Source of the DNA: Onchidella celtica
Taxonomy: Eukaryota > Mollusca > Gastropoda > Systellommatophora > Onchidiidae
Length of the DNA: 64,000 nucleotides
Reading direction: 5' to 3'
Assembly (NCBI GenBank): GCA_963931925.1
Contig: OZ007569.1
Coordinates: 50,836,101-50,900,100 of the forward strand
Below, piece after piece: positions 14,901-26,291 of the stretch (positions are counted from its first letter, which is position 1; each line of letters opens with the position of its first letter). Below the pieces are notes generated by a model. That model was not told the DNA's origin, ran no database searches, and saw nothing but the letters and a program-made list of their open reading frames with translations. Made by a program: the position numbers and the translations under genes.

Positions 14901-15454
14901 TTTTGAAATAAACAGTATTTCACAAGTATTTCATGGTCTTTGAATTGTAGTTGCCTATAAAGAAACCCACTTCAGGGAAGTCATATATTTGGTTTACATG
15001 TATTTAGTAAACAGCTATGTAAAGAATACCAATGCATAGAGAAAGTGAAGTCATGGTCATTTCTTGGAAGGATGGATAGCAGCGACAACAAGGGTTATCA
15101 GTACCCAGAGAATTGACGTTTCAAGTGGTCAGAACTCAGTACTCTGTGATTTATTGGAGTTAACATGCAGCTGTGTTAATAAAATTTTGCTGTTTCCTTG
15201 TAAATGATTGGTTTTGTAAGTAATTAAAAACTGCAGATTTTTACATGCATGAGAAATTAAAAGTCAGTGTACTGTCTTATGAAAGTTTGGATCATACCCA
15301 TTGGAAACATATTAATTCTATGCTGATTTCTTTGCTGTTTATCCTCTCACAGGGCATTCAGTTCTACACTCAGGTTAAGACAGTGACCCAAATGTGGAAA
15401 GAAGAAGATGCTGTGTCATCTCGCCCCGCAACCAACATGCCTGTCCAGCGTTAA
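2936..15454 (+). CDS. ALDH6A1: Methylmalonate-semialdehyde dehydrogenase (acylating), mitochondrial
   Basis: Mitochondrial enzyme of valine and pyrimidine catabolism. It oxidises methylmalonate and malonate semialdehydes with NAD+ and CoA to propionyl-CoA and acetyl-CoA. Exons: 2936-2983, 3489-3563, 3952-4113, 4663-4741, 6254-6408, 6755-6902, 8672-8736, 9137-9383, 9900-10081, 13670-13849, 14769-14867, 15353-15454. All introns are GT-AG and all phases agree, giving 1542 coding bases (513 residues) after the uncertain first exon. Motifs seen: FINNEFVES near the mature start, [11 protein letters not shown], the family-specific NMGAKN where most aldehyde dehydrogenases have ELGGK, the catalytic [35 protein letters not shown] and the C-terminal GIQFYTQ. 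The catalytic Cys codon is at 9290-9292. There is no frameshift or stop, so the gene looks intact. Residue-by-residue resemblance to vertebrate ALDH6A1 is high. Confidence 0.97.
4805..5901 (+). mobile_element. Solo LTR of a Ty3/Gypsy-type retrotransposon, in an ALDH6A1 intron
   Basis: The element is 1097 bases long. It starts TGTCACGA and ends TCGTGACA, a perfect 8-base inverted terminal pair with the TG...CA ends of LTRs. It is flanked on both sides by the direct repeat AAAG (4801-4804 and 5902-5905), a 4-base target duplication. A TATA box (TATAAGTAG, 5060-5068) and an ATTAAA polyadenylation signal (5753-5758) lie inside in LTR-like order. No gag-pol frame is present, so it is a recombined solo LTR. 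It contains three local duplications: about 4816-4902 with 4918-5005, 5107-5165 with 5228-5280, and 5288-5345 with 5385-5440. Assignment to Ty3/Gypsy rests on the 4-base duplication and end sequence only. Other LTR families are possible. Confidence 0.88.
7495..8548. mobile_element. Pogo/Tc1-mariner-like non-autonomous element, interrupted by a nested transposon
   Basis: Flanked by TA on both sides (7493-7494 and 8549-8550). The left end begins CAGTCCAATCCACTTATCTC followed by GACAT. The inverted right end matches it at most positions (CAGTGCAATCCTAATATCTC, then GACATC). TA target duplications and CAGT ends are typical of pogo/Tigger-type elements. Without the nested insert at 7690-8085 the element is about 650 bases, too short for a full transposase. 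A 75-codon frame at 8205-8432 shows no transposase motif I recognise. A related element lies at 37328-38135. Confidence 0.7.
7690..8085. mobile_element. hAT-like MITE nested inside the pogo-like element
   Basis: Perfect inverted ends CAGGGTTCACACA and TGTGTGAACCCTG. The symmetry extends through the flanking AGATCT, so 7683-7702 and 8073-8092 form a perfect 20-base inverted pair. The CAGGG end is typical of hAT elements. The interior repeats variants of AAGTCCTTAA at least eight times and encodes nothing. The shared flank is six bases (AGATCT) rather than the usual eight for hAT, so the superfamily is likely but not certain. Confidence 0.72.
9137..9383 (+). CDS. ALDH6A1: ALDH6A1 catalytic exon
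   Basis: The largest exon of the gene carries both active-site signatures: NMGAKNHGV, part of the cofactor and active-site region, and [11 protein letters not shown] with the nucleophilic cysteine. It enters in phase 0 and leaves in phase 1 at GTGAGT. Both motifs are intact, so the enzyme should be active. Confidence 0.95.
10993..11540. repeat. Dispersed repeat family A, copy 1 (ALDH6A1 intron)
   Basis: About 550 bases that align in order with 24298-24806. Shared blocks include CAAGCCCGCTG, GATCGGTATGAAAA, TTCGCTGCTATGCCTTA, CTTGATAATGAATTAA, TAACCAATGATCTGA and GAAAGCTTAG. The copies differ at many positions and by small indels, so they are old. Neither copy has clear terminal repeats or a coding frame, so the element class is unknown. 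Confidence 0.75.
12145..12889. repeat. 384-base tandem duplication in an ALDH6A1 intron
   Basis: Two adjacent copies, about 12145-12515 and 12529-12889, offset by 384 bases (for example CTTCGAATAATATGAACTGA at 12173 and 12557). Also shared are CCAGTGAACTCTGGAGCC and GTATAGATCAAATCTGAAAT. The copies differ by scattered substitutions. There is no coding frame. This is a local segmental duplication within the 3.6-kb intron 10082-13669. Confidence 0.85.
13263..13280. repeat. Poly-G homopolymer run
   Basis: A run of about 18 guanines in an ALDH6A1 intron. It is one of about a dozen C or G runs in the window and is prone to length errors in sequencing. Confidence 0.9.
14050..14200. repeat. Dispersed repeat family B, uninterrupted copy (ALDH6A1 intron)
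   Basis: About 150 bases resembling the two halves of a sequence at 52484-53110. The shared order is GTGGTTGGTGG-type sequence, TTCTGTCCTGTCAT, TATCGTCTTGCTGCTTC, GAGCACAATATGGCC, TGTCGATGTGC and TCCAAACTCAA. In the other copy a hAT-like element splits the unit, so this one is a related empty site. Class unknown. Confidence 0.6.
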
Positions 15455-17320
15455 AACATTATCAGCTGTTTCTTTTTTTAAGAAGGTGGACATGTATCTG
15501 TTGGGGGGGGGGCAAATTGAAATCACAGATATTGGAAATGTTTGTTTGTTGTGATATCACAACCAGAAACAATTTTTTTTCTTCAGTTTAAGTTGGTTTA
15601 ACTCCTAACACCCAGTCTTCCTATTCCCATTTTCACTCCCCATCCCTGAACTAAGGGAGGTAAGTGTAATTTACAACTAACTTCTTTTTTTTGGAAAAAA
15701 ATAGTTGGGCTACGGTACCAAATATTTGTACATTTTTATGGAGTAAAAACCAAAAAATAGAGAATGGCATAAACCTTCCAATCATATATTGCATGTCTTA
15801 GTGGTGGGAGTAGGGGTAGTATAGCATCAGTGTCTTCATCACCATTACAACTACCGGTAGCTCTAGATCTAGATTCATACAGCTTTTTCTTTTTGCCGTA
15901 TTCTGTCTAGATCTAGACTGAGGACCTTTCCCTTCTTTTTCTGATGGAGAATTATCATCTATGGCAGATTCATCATTATCATCTGAATCTGCAGCTTGAA
16001 GCAGAGATTGTAAGAAATGGAAAGTCATATGACATCAGTTTCATGTGGTAAACAATTGCACCTTTGCTTTTTGTTTGGCTTGTAGCTCTTCAAAGGAAAG
16101 AGATATTGACATCCTTTTTTCAGCAGAAGAAAACCACAAAATGTTTTCCGTATATTATTACAAGTCTCGTGAAGAAAAGAAAAATGGTGAGATCTGGAGG
16201 CTAGGGTTGTTTGTAAACATTCACCGTTGCCATATCGCATCTGGGTGTTCCAGTATGAGTTTTTTCCTATCACAACGGGCTGTTATGAGTTATGATCAAA
16301 TGATCAGTTATTACCTTTTAGATTCAGAATTTCTGTAAATGTTAAGCAATGGAATTTGGAAAGTATCATTGTCAGTTTGAAAAATAAGAGTAAACGCAGG
16401 TTGTGATGCCGCACCACTGTTTGTCATTTCTATAATCACATTAACTTGATTAAAGCAGCAGAGTTTAAACATTTATATGCATGCAACCAGAGAATTGAAC
16501 TCTATGCGATCGGTGATAACGTTTGACCTAATGGTTGTCACTCTTGACTTATATTATGCAGATTGTTGATTGTGAGAATGCTCTTTTGAAGTGGCACTAT
16601 GGGAATGTCTCAGGGTTGTGTTTGAACTTCACTTGAGCAAAAATACCTTTGCACTTGATTGGTTGTTCTTGATTGCTTTTTTCAAAATTCAGTTCACTGT
16701 TAATGGAATGCTGTGAGGATGATATGTGTGATGGGTTACAAAAGTTGTTTCTACGAGATGTGATATTTCTGAAGTTTGAATATTGAAGTAAGTGTAAAGA
16801 TGATTTACTTTGTGGTTGACTTCAGACATTAATGTCATTTGCTTTGTAAACCTTGCCCTAATGTTGATATTCATGACAACAAATATATCCAGAAGTTTGG
16901 ATGATGTATGAGAACATTGCAATTGCTTCAAGTGGTCCAGTGAATTTGGAGATACGATTTCTTTAAAGCCAATATTTCTTTGGATGAAGACGGGAATCTC
17001 AAGTGTGACTACAGAGAAATACAAACATTTGAAGTGACTGTTCTTTTGTTGTTTGATTCATTCTTCTGTGATTGTCATGTTGGCAAACGTAAGCTTGTGC
17101 TGAATATTAGGATTTATGAAGGAATTAAAAATTTGTTAAACACCCTTGTTTTGTACAATTATACAAACAGGGGTCAAATTTAAGTTCTTTGCACTAAGTT
17201 CTTGTGAAATCAAATCCTCTGTACCCACAGTTAATACATAATGTGTCATTGTAAAATTCCAACAGGATCTGTGTCATCTTTAATGTTTGTAATAATAAAT
17301 CACTTGAAAATTTCCAGATG
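15455..17320 (+). other. ALDH6A1: Probable ALDH6A1 3' UTR
   Basis: AT-rich sequence after the ALDH6A1 stop codon. The first AATAAA in a plausible place on the plus strand is at 17294-17299, about 1.84 kb after the stop. No cDNA evidence is available, so both the UTR end and the choice of signal are inferred. Confidence 0.45.
15798..16000 (-). other. Antisense exon-like fragment, product unknown
   Basis: On the minus strand, an acceptor-like CTTCAAGCTGCAG near 15990 is followed by an open frame with a protein-like composition: an acidic stretch (SDDNDESAIDDNSPSEKEG) and then a basic one (SRSRQNTAKRKS). It lies opposite the presumed ALDH6A1 3' UTR. The frame continues into hydrophobic residues with no clear donor. 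It may be an orphan exon, a gene remnant or chance. I do not recognise the product. Confidence 0.2.
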
Positions 17321-19580
17321 AACTGTGTCTTTAGACATATTTCAAAACCGAACTTTTTTTTTTTACAAAACAGTAATACATATAATTTTATATTTATGAT
17401 GTAATACATTCTTTCATCTGAAATGACATAAAAATTAAAAAAAAAAAAACAACAATAAAAAAAACAATGTCTTTGCTTACCGTACTTACACAATACACAA
17501 ATTGCTAAATAAAACAACCCAAGACAAATATCCAAATGAAACCATAGCTGACCTTAACTGAAGCTGGGAGAACAACAATCATCTATATTGGACGTCAGTG
17601 ACAATAAAAAAAATAAATGTAAAATAATAGGATAAAAATCCATACCAACACAGAGCTGCTACAGTTAAAAACAGATAAAATGTCATTTAAAAAAAATTAC
17701 CATCATTTATGGGTCTTTTGTATATTCTTCAAAAAGACTTGCGAAAAGGTGACTTGACACTGTTGATGGAGAACTACATGTGCATTTTTGTCTACGTAAT
17801 CCAACAAGTCTAAGACTTTAAATCTGAAGTTCATGATTATAATGAAGATGTGACTTACTGCTTTTGAAACTCACAGAGCGCATGTCTAATGCGATAGAAA
17901 TGAGCTAGTGATATGAAAAGTGAAATAAAGGGAGGTTTTAACAAGCAGACTTCATACCCTTTGAAAAAAAAAAAATTTAGTAAAACTGTGACTGTGGTAT
18001 ATGACGAGCTGATCCGTAAACCAGGCAATCAGAACATATCCCTTCTATGCCCATTTATGATTTGAGGGTCTCATCCTGAGCAGTCTTTCTGTCATATTGA
18101 TCTGTGACCTGAATATCTACATATTTAACCATTAAATTTATCCAGTTGCTGTGCTTTCTTAGTTCTTATAATCCCCATTACCCTGATACATATTGGGATG
18201 TTTCTACTTCTGCCCCTTACTTTTATTAAACAAGTAAAATTGCTGGCTGTGGAAGAGGGCAAAATCAACTGCTTCTTTGGCAATACACATACACGTACAT
18301 ACAAAATCCATTGAATCCATACCCTTATCACCTGGATAAGGGATTTAATTACAGCACATGAATGATACATTCAAAATTACATGTACATGAATTCAAAAGA
18401 AGTGACAACCGTATCCCATCTTTCTTCATACAAAGCAAAACTGGAACTTAAAGAATGCAAATTAGCATATATATGTTCAAGAAATAATCAGATCATAATA
18501 GTAAACTGCATGTGGCATAGATGACCATTAAAAAAAACAACTGAATTATTGATCTTATAAATCATACACATACTTGCATGCTTGTGTTATATAAAAATTA
18601 CAAAGTGAAAAATGTTTCCTATGGTATGTGATAAGATGTATATATATATGAGCTCCCTCAATCAGCACCATAATACAGTACATCTACAGCGACACGGCAA
18701 AAAAATGAAAAACAGTACATGAGAATTGCTCAAATGAAAATAAAGACAAACTGATTTTTACTACTCTTTATCAGAGGAAGTGATGGGATATAAAAATGCC
18801 CAGTTTTTCCTTTGGTTCAGTATGACTGTGGACTTCGCATGAAACTAGTCAAGACTTCTAAGCTAAAGTTTTGTAAAACATTACACATACCGTAATGAAA
18901 TGTAGACAAGAGTGCTTCTTTACATGAAAAATCATAGAAATTATTTGCAAGCACTGCTGCAACCATATGGTTCACATTATATAAAAGTTACAACGGTAAA
19001 AACAATCTTGAGTCCAATTTTTAAAAAAAAGAGATTTGACTGGATTGCCTTAGCATGTAGGTTTAATAATGCCCAAGTTTCATGTCAGGAAATAGGAAAA
19101 TGAAAACTGATGGCAGTCCCACAGAAATGCATGTTTTTTTCAAAACGGACACAGTGAAACAATGGGGGAATTCAGATTTTTAATTAATTTTCCCAAAAAT
19201 GAAAAAGGGTGACTCTGATCATTTTTCTGTTGTGACCTTCATATGCATTAGTATGACATTACATACCAGTCAAAAGCATGAATTCATCTGAAGGTTTTGT
19301 TGAAAGAAACACATGTAAGCACTTCGATCATTAAACTCATCAGGATATGATGACTGGTGAATTCTTAATTGTTTTTTTCCATTAACAACAACAGAACAAA
19401 CAAAAATTTTTATAAAACAAAGCCCTGGACAATAGAAGTTTCTTTCAACTTACAGTTGTCAATGAAGCTCTGACGTAGAACAACTTCTTTCAGTGGCATC
19501 TCATTTCTGCAGCCACCCGCCCACTTCTGTAGCCTTACACAACTGCCACATCAATGAGAAGTTGTGTGAACAATAACAGT

Positions 19581-20619
19581 GGGTAGTCCAAACTGCCCCG
19601 CTAAGGGGCGAAATCCCATTTTGGCATAATTTTAGGCCAACATTACAAGGCTATTACTGCTGTGTATTTATGTGAAACAGCATGTATTCCACATCAAAAT
19701 AAAGTTCAATCCTTCCTCTGACAGAATGTACTTTCTTTTGTATTGTTTAATGTGTTACGCTGTGTGTTTTTATAGCTTGAACAGCACAGTCTTGCTGTTT
19801 TCACTCTGAGCTGCGCGTACCCAATTGACCCCCTCGTAACAAAGGGTCGCAGCGCGTCGCGCCGATGTAGCGCATGTGTTTGAAAATAACTCACACAGAA
19901 AGCCAAATAAATGAGGTTTAATTCAATGTATTTTTCATCCTGTTTTAAGCTGAAATTCCTTTAAAAATTGTTTGTTGAAAAGTTTGTTGATCGAGAAACT
20001 GGTGGAAACTTTAATAGATCAGGATCAAAATTATACGCAAAAGAATCTCAGCCTTTGTATTTTCAGGGTGTGCCAAAATTAGACTTAGGGCATGTTTCGG
20101 TGCCAAGCGCCGACTGTTTTTATAGACCCACCCAATAATTAATTTCGTCACCTTTTTCTGACACTCAGTGCTAAGTCAATGGCGACGCTGTTGACCTAAT
20201 TTTTAATTTAAAAAAAAATAAAAACATTATTTTTGTCTCCCTTGTAAGAGTTCACACAGAATTGACGTCGGATGAAGTTTGATGACTAAAAAAAGTAAAA
20301 TGAGAGGCTTGTACTGTATTTGTATCCCTCCAAAAAAAATTGAGCATGATGTACACCCCCTTGACTTGGAAACTGATAATTTTTAATGCTGTGACTCAAT
20401 AAACAGTCAGTTTATGGGTGGTCAAAGTTGGACTATTGTGCAATCTGCAAAAGGTAGCAAATTCGAGATGTTTTTTCACTTTTGAAAATGCCATAACTTT
20501 CAAACCCTGTAAGCCAGAATGACAAATTTGGTATCAAAATTCTTAGAAAAGCAAGCTCCATCAGATTAGACAATAACTGGTGAGTTGTGATAAAAAGTAA
20601 AAATCAGTTTGGACAACCT
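19581..20619. mobile_element. Non-autonomous DNA transposon with 8-9 base target duplication
   Basis: Left end GGGTAGTCCAAACTG (19581-19595). The right end, read inverted, is AGGTTGTCCAAACTG, matching at 13 of 15 positions. The flanks are AATAACAGT (19572-19580) and AGTAACAGT (20620-20628), matching at 8 of 9. The interior of 1039 bases has no transposase frame. An 8-9 base duplication fits hAT, Merlin or Mutator-like elements. The GGG end favours Merlin, but I cannot decide. Confidence 0.72.
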
Positions 20620-23600
20620 AGTAACAGTAAGAAATTTTTTTAATTTACATCTGTCCCCATATAATACAGATGGTGCAAGAGGCTCATCAATCTGACCAAA
20701 GCCCCAAAGACTTGTATGGTTGAAAAAAATGTGCATGGAAGACGATGGCTTCTCAAACCATTTCTGTCAACTTGAAGACGAGAGATTTAAAAACTCAGGT
20801 AATGCATTGGGTTTGATGGCGAACTCTACTCGGTTGCAAGAAAGTAAAAAAGCAACAGTGTACACAAACAAGAGTTTGCCTTCAGAGTTTCCAGTGAATT
20901 TATGCACTGGCAAACAACACCTCTAAGAACCTATGAACTAATTACTCTTAATGTAAGGGGGAGGAAAATTTATCTTAATTCTTCTTGGAACTCTTTCAGG
21001 ACTTATCCCCGATTTATCGGCGCCGGTGAAAGATGCGTTTGGATGTATCACCGATTTATACTGTATTCTACATTCAATTCTCTTTTACTTGATGTATAAC
21101 ATTTTACTTTACGAGCAATACTTTTGTTTCTAGTGTTTTTCTGAACCATGCTGTTTTTTCCCAAAGTGGGGAAAAAATTAATTATGTCCAGACCTGACTG
21201 ATGCCCCTAAAACTGACATCTTGAAAGAATTAAAAGTACCTAGTAAGCTGTTCACCTCTGGCTTGAATGTGGTGCCCCTGACTAATTCTGTACAGGACAC
21301 ATTAGAATTCTCATGTGGATGCTGTTTCTGCCCAGACTTGCTTCAAGTAAATGCCAGGTTCTCCAAACAACACTACATGTACTTCCATTGAAAAAAAAAA
21401 AATAAAAACTGCACAATCTTCACAACACCACAAGAGTAATAACAATAATTAATAAACAGTGACAAAAAGTGGCAGTTAAAAACATAAATGAACATCACCA
21501 TGAATAATGCTGGTGAAAAGTCTCAAAAGAGTGGGTACTAGGTAAAATGAAAATTATTTGGTAGCACTTAGGGATGACGTGCAGGTAGAACACATCATGC
21601 TACACTTTACGAAGCTAATTAGAGAATGCCCGTTTTTGTTTGTTAAACAAAAATAATGAACAAAATGTGCAAAAATCATGCTTTCCACCCATGTTTTGAA
21701 TTTTCCCCCTTCAACTGCAAGTCAGACAAGTTTAGAGAAAAAGTCTTTATTTACAAATTTTAATGTTTTGAGAAACTCTTCACATTTATGTCTCTTGAAA
21801 TGAATGAATCCCATTTACTCTGTATAACAACACTCATTACACAGGACTGAATATATCTTCAAATTCTAGCCTGGTACCAGTAACACTGAGCCTGACAATC
21901 ACAAAGCTCAATTTTCTCCCCTGAATAAAGCAACATGACAGCTACAGGTGGTTGTGTAGTACAAAAAAAAATAATGGAAAAGCACACAAAATATTATTCA
22001 ATGGTGTGGCCTGCAATCCACCCCTCCTCCCCAACCACACACACAACAAGTGTGTGCTTAGAAGCATGTCTAGACTGCCAGCGAAATAACCATTTCAGGG
22101 GGAGGTGGAAACCCATGCTCTATAAAGGCAATGTGAAATTGTCAGTCAATTATGATTTCCATAGATACGAACACACAATTTATACAAAAAACTACAATAC
22201 ACTTCACAGATCACATGATGTATACCGTGTTTGCAAAATTTACATGCTGTCACCATTGTCCTGCACTTTACTTAGCCGGCCTTTGTATTCAAATCTTTGG
22301 CAGGAATTTCTTTTTTTTTTCTTCTTTCTCATGTCCTTCCCACTCCAGCACTCACTCCAAATACAGGAGCAGTCCTGGAAAATACAAGACAGTTGGCAGG
22401 TCTGCTTGTCTTAAGAATCAGGAAGAAAGAAAAGCAGGAGAAGAGGAAGAGGAAGCAGATGATCTGGCACATGGATGGCAAGAAATGAAGAGAAACAGAA
22501 GAAACAAAAGAAATATAAGCAGGAACAAGAAAAGTGAGGTGTAAAAGGGCAGCAAACATCTGTAAACAAAGACCTACAACCTGCTTGTCTGAAGACAGAG
22601 CTCTAGCCACTCTACAGTTTACTTCTTTCCTTTGTCTAATAATAACCTGAAATCAGGAAATGTGCATATCAACAAATAATTGAAATTAAACAGCCACCAA
22701 AAAAATGTTGGGCCTGTTTTTCAAATTCCCCCTGAAAGTGCAGTGATCTGATTGCTGATGCCAGGATAGAAAATGAAAACCTGCAGTGCTGTTATGACAT
22801 TTGCATATGTTACGTATAGTTTATCCTCAGTGTCAGAAAATCATTTACTGAATACGATATGACTTTATGATGATGCATGATGAATGTGATAGGTGGACAA
22901 TCATGCTCTGTGTGTGATCTATCTCTACATATCACCTAATTATTTCACAGGCATGCAGAGCTCAACAAATGCCAATGGCTCTAACATTACAACAGCAAGT
23001 ATCTTATCTATAGGCAATCGAGTGAATAAACCGTGAGAGGCTCAAAGTGGCCGTTATTGTGCCAATGCGTCGTTAAACTCAAATATCAGCAAGTGTGATG
23101 AAAACCCCTTCCAGCAGCAGCAGTACATATAGGCATTAATGTCACAGTAGAGCTAGGGAACAGAATGATAACACAGCAAAAAAAAAATCTGTTAAAAGTT
23201 TTACAGTTTACACATTATGTTCAGTTTCGTCAGATTTTTCCACTGACATAGAGCTTTGCTAATGTTTCTACTTAGAGAAAAAAATTCTCTTTGCTGTATT
23301 AAATTGCAAAGCAGCAGGACACAAAGTCTAACTGACTGACAATGGTGGCTGGAAGAACACATACTTGTACATGAAGAAATGTATGAAAATATAAAGAAAT
23401 CACAATGGTGAAAGTTTGATGAAATAAAAATGAATCTCGGCACAAAATTCCACCTGGTGACAAACAGAAGATGGGCTTTTCATATTCACACATCTGAGAT
23501 GGCCACATTACAAACACGTCCCGGGCCAGCTCAGTAAAATGCATAACTAGTCCAATATACTACAGCGATATTAAAATATGTATGATGATTTATCTCAACA

Positions 23601-24297
23601 AGCTCATGTTATGTACAATTAAAAAACTCCTTAAATTCTGCGAGATTTTGTCACGTCTTGTGCCCATATGACTGCCCTCTACACTTATCATTTCAAAAAT
23701 GAGGTTATAAATTCATGAATGGTAGCAGATGGCTGTGCAAGATGTTCGGTACACTATGTTAGCCTGGTTAACTTGAACAACTAATGCCTGACAAAAATAC
23801 AATGTGAAATTTTCCTCGACAACAAAGCTAAATGCATTTGTATGGGCAAGTGGGGACGTGGTTCCACTTTTTACCCCGACTCCACCAGAATCTGATGAAA
23901 TCGAGGGATTTTGTTTAAGAGAATGCAATGTTATAATATGATCATTGAAATGTGTTTCAGCATAATGAATATAAAGTCTTTGATACAACTACAGTCAACT
24001 ACGCTTGAGTTGATGTCGTCGGGGGATAAAAAAAAAGATCAACACATCTGTTGTTCAATTCATCCGACACTGACCCAATGTCAGGGGATATAAACACTAT
24101 TGACTTTACATTTAAGGGGAAGGGGGGGTCGGGTCGGTGAAATGCGTTCAGACTGACTGCAGTGGTCGGTCAGTGCACTACAGTTTCTAATCTTGGCTTG
24201 CCACACATAAAATCATAAACTAGATGACAGGATGCGATGCATGAATTTGAGATATCCTTTATGTTTGTGCTTAAAAACCCCAGCCTGCGCTACTGGT

Positions 24298-24806
24298 CAA
24301 GCCCGCTGATCAGATCAGTCACCTTACTCATGGACGAATCTTACCTGGGTCGCAATGATCCTTGCCGAATAACATATTACCGCTTTACCCGTGGTTTTTA
24401 TCTGATCGGTATGAAAATATTCGCTGCTATGCCTTACCACACTTGATAATGAATTAATCAGTGAAACCTTTGTCTCTAGGTCTGTAACCAATGATCTGAC
24501 TTATGATAATGACAGCTGCAACTTTCGTGAGAACAAAGCATGATAACTACCCCCCTCATCAAGCGCTAAACAATGATTTCATCCAGATTATCAACGTGGG
24601 CATTTGGGGCGAAGGTCAGACTCTCAGAGCTTGTTTCTGATTGGTTCTTAGACACAGACAACTCTAGATCATAGTCAGCTTAGGAGAAAACGAGATAATA
24701 TAGCAAATGTGTTGAGCAACAACTCGCATGCTGATGCTACACCTATTGATAGTATGGGGAGAGCCGATGAAAGCTTAGACTTTGTGATTCTGACCAGTGG
24801 TTCACT
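24298..24806. repeat. Dispersed repeat family A, copy 2
   Basis: Second copy of the unit at 10993-11540, in the same orientation, with matching blocks in the same order over about 500 bases. It adjoins unrelated sequence on both sides, which places the unit ends near 24298 and 24806. Confidence 0.75.
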
Positions 24807-25299
24807 GGCGCTGGCTGCCAGTCAAAACACCCACACGCTGGTGGCTTGACAACAGGCCTCTAGACCTGCTCTGAACTTAAGGAACTAGCCTGTCGGCGTT
24901 CCCTTGTGTTTGGGATTCGGTTGTGGTATTTTTAAAGTATGCATGGGAGAAGGGCTGAGAGGGAGGGGCACTGTCCATGACACTGTGCATGTATTAGTCG
25001 CATGCACCCATGTGGACTCACTACCTGCTTGACTGTGCGTAAAACAAAGAGAGACTTTGGAGCGGGGAAACTCTATGGAGAGGACTAGTCTGGCCTAGCC
25101 TATCAGCGTGCTGTAATGTATACATTGGTTCGCCAAAAGGGGAGTGTCGGTGTCGGATAGTTGAGGTGCTGACTCAATTTCATTGGTTGGATAATTGAGA
25201 TCAACTCATCCGTTTTGGGTTCAAGAATTGGAATAAGAGATGGGACAGGAAATCAAAGTCAACACCTAAGTAAGTCAACACAACCATTATATTTTAATA

Positions 25300-25376
25300 T
25301 AAAATATGATGTAAGGGTGACGGTTCCATCAAAAAAGATCAACTCAAGAGAAGTTCAACTCAAGTGAAGTCCACTG
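25300..25376. mobile_element. Terminal fragment of a pogo/Tigger-like element
   Basis: The sequence ends in AAGTGAAGTCCACTG followed by TA (25377-25378). Inverted, this is a CAGTGGACTTCACTTGAG end of the pogo/Tigger kind. The repeated AACTCAAG units just inside fit that. I could not find the matching left end, so this is a fragment or a strongly diverged copy. Confidence 0.35.
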
Positions 25377-26291
25377 TACAATGTGATCCCTCTAGACAGT
25401 TACAAAGGCAACTCGAAACTATAAACCTTACATACTGACAGAGATAACTGCTCTAATCCAACTTTACAAGTATTCTCACAATCTCAGCAACAAATCCCTG
25501 ACAGTGGAAAACAACCACAAAACTGTTATCACACACAATGCATTGACCACATTGTTCTTTGTCAGTGGTGCTATAATAAGGGTACAGCTGATTCCAATGC
25601 TCAAGTATGCCAGACAGAGGAAGAAATATCACGAACTTCCCAGATTTGTGCAGTTCTTAGGTTCAAGACGTAGCAGAAATAATATTACAATGTCTGTTGT
25701 GGTGAAGACAGAGTTTCCACAATTCAGCGCAACTGTAACGATGCTGTTCTTTTCATTTTTCAATTTATTTATCTTCAGAGGTAGTAAATCTTCATAAAGA
25801 GGAATAGAACAATTCCTGGATCTATTTATTTCCACAAAGGTAACAGAAACTTGACCATGTAACTTTTCATTAACAATTCTGGTTGAATTATAACCTTTGG
25901 TGAACAACCAGAACAGAGTTATAATCAGTTATCGCATGACAATTAAGGACAGGAAAAACGAGCAACAATTTGAACTAGTATTGTTGTACCCTTTGATAGA
26001 AATAAAACTCTTACAATAGGCACATTTTTGTCTTTTGTAACTTTGAATTACAGAATGAAGCCGAAAGGTTGGCACATAAATGCAGCACTCCATGGTGGGA
26101 CAAAGGGCAATGCAAAAAAGGAAAAAGAATAAAGGCGAATCGAAACAAAAGTTTAGTAATTTAACAAGGATAGATCAGAAATCAAAACTGTTTTGCTCTC
26201 ACTTTGATGAACTGAGTCACTGCCACATAACGCTCAACACTAATATTCCTACACATTAAAAAGGTTATGATGTTCAGTATCTTAGTTCTTC

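Larger units (their letters stand above)
17321..26291. other. Long gene-free interval between two gene 3' ends
   Basis: About 9 kb between convergent ALDH6A1 and APLF. No open frame shows a recognisable domain. The part nearest 26291 is probably the APLF 3' UTR, and a minus-strand AATAAA (TTTATT at 25764-25769) is a candidate polyadenylation signal. The rest holds a DNA transposon (19581-20619), a dispersed repeat (24298-24806), a purine-rich tract near 22420-22520, and a pogo-like end at 25376. Confidence 0.55.

Noticed and set aside
21935..22610. Overlapping frames on both strands with Glu/Lys-rich or Phe/Leu-rich sequence
   Set aside because: A purine-rich tract explains the charged composition, and the opposite strand mirrors it as hydrophobic sequence. 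There are no conserved motifs or splice sites.
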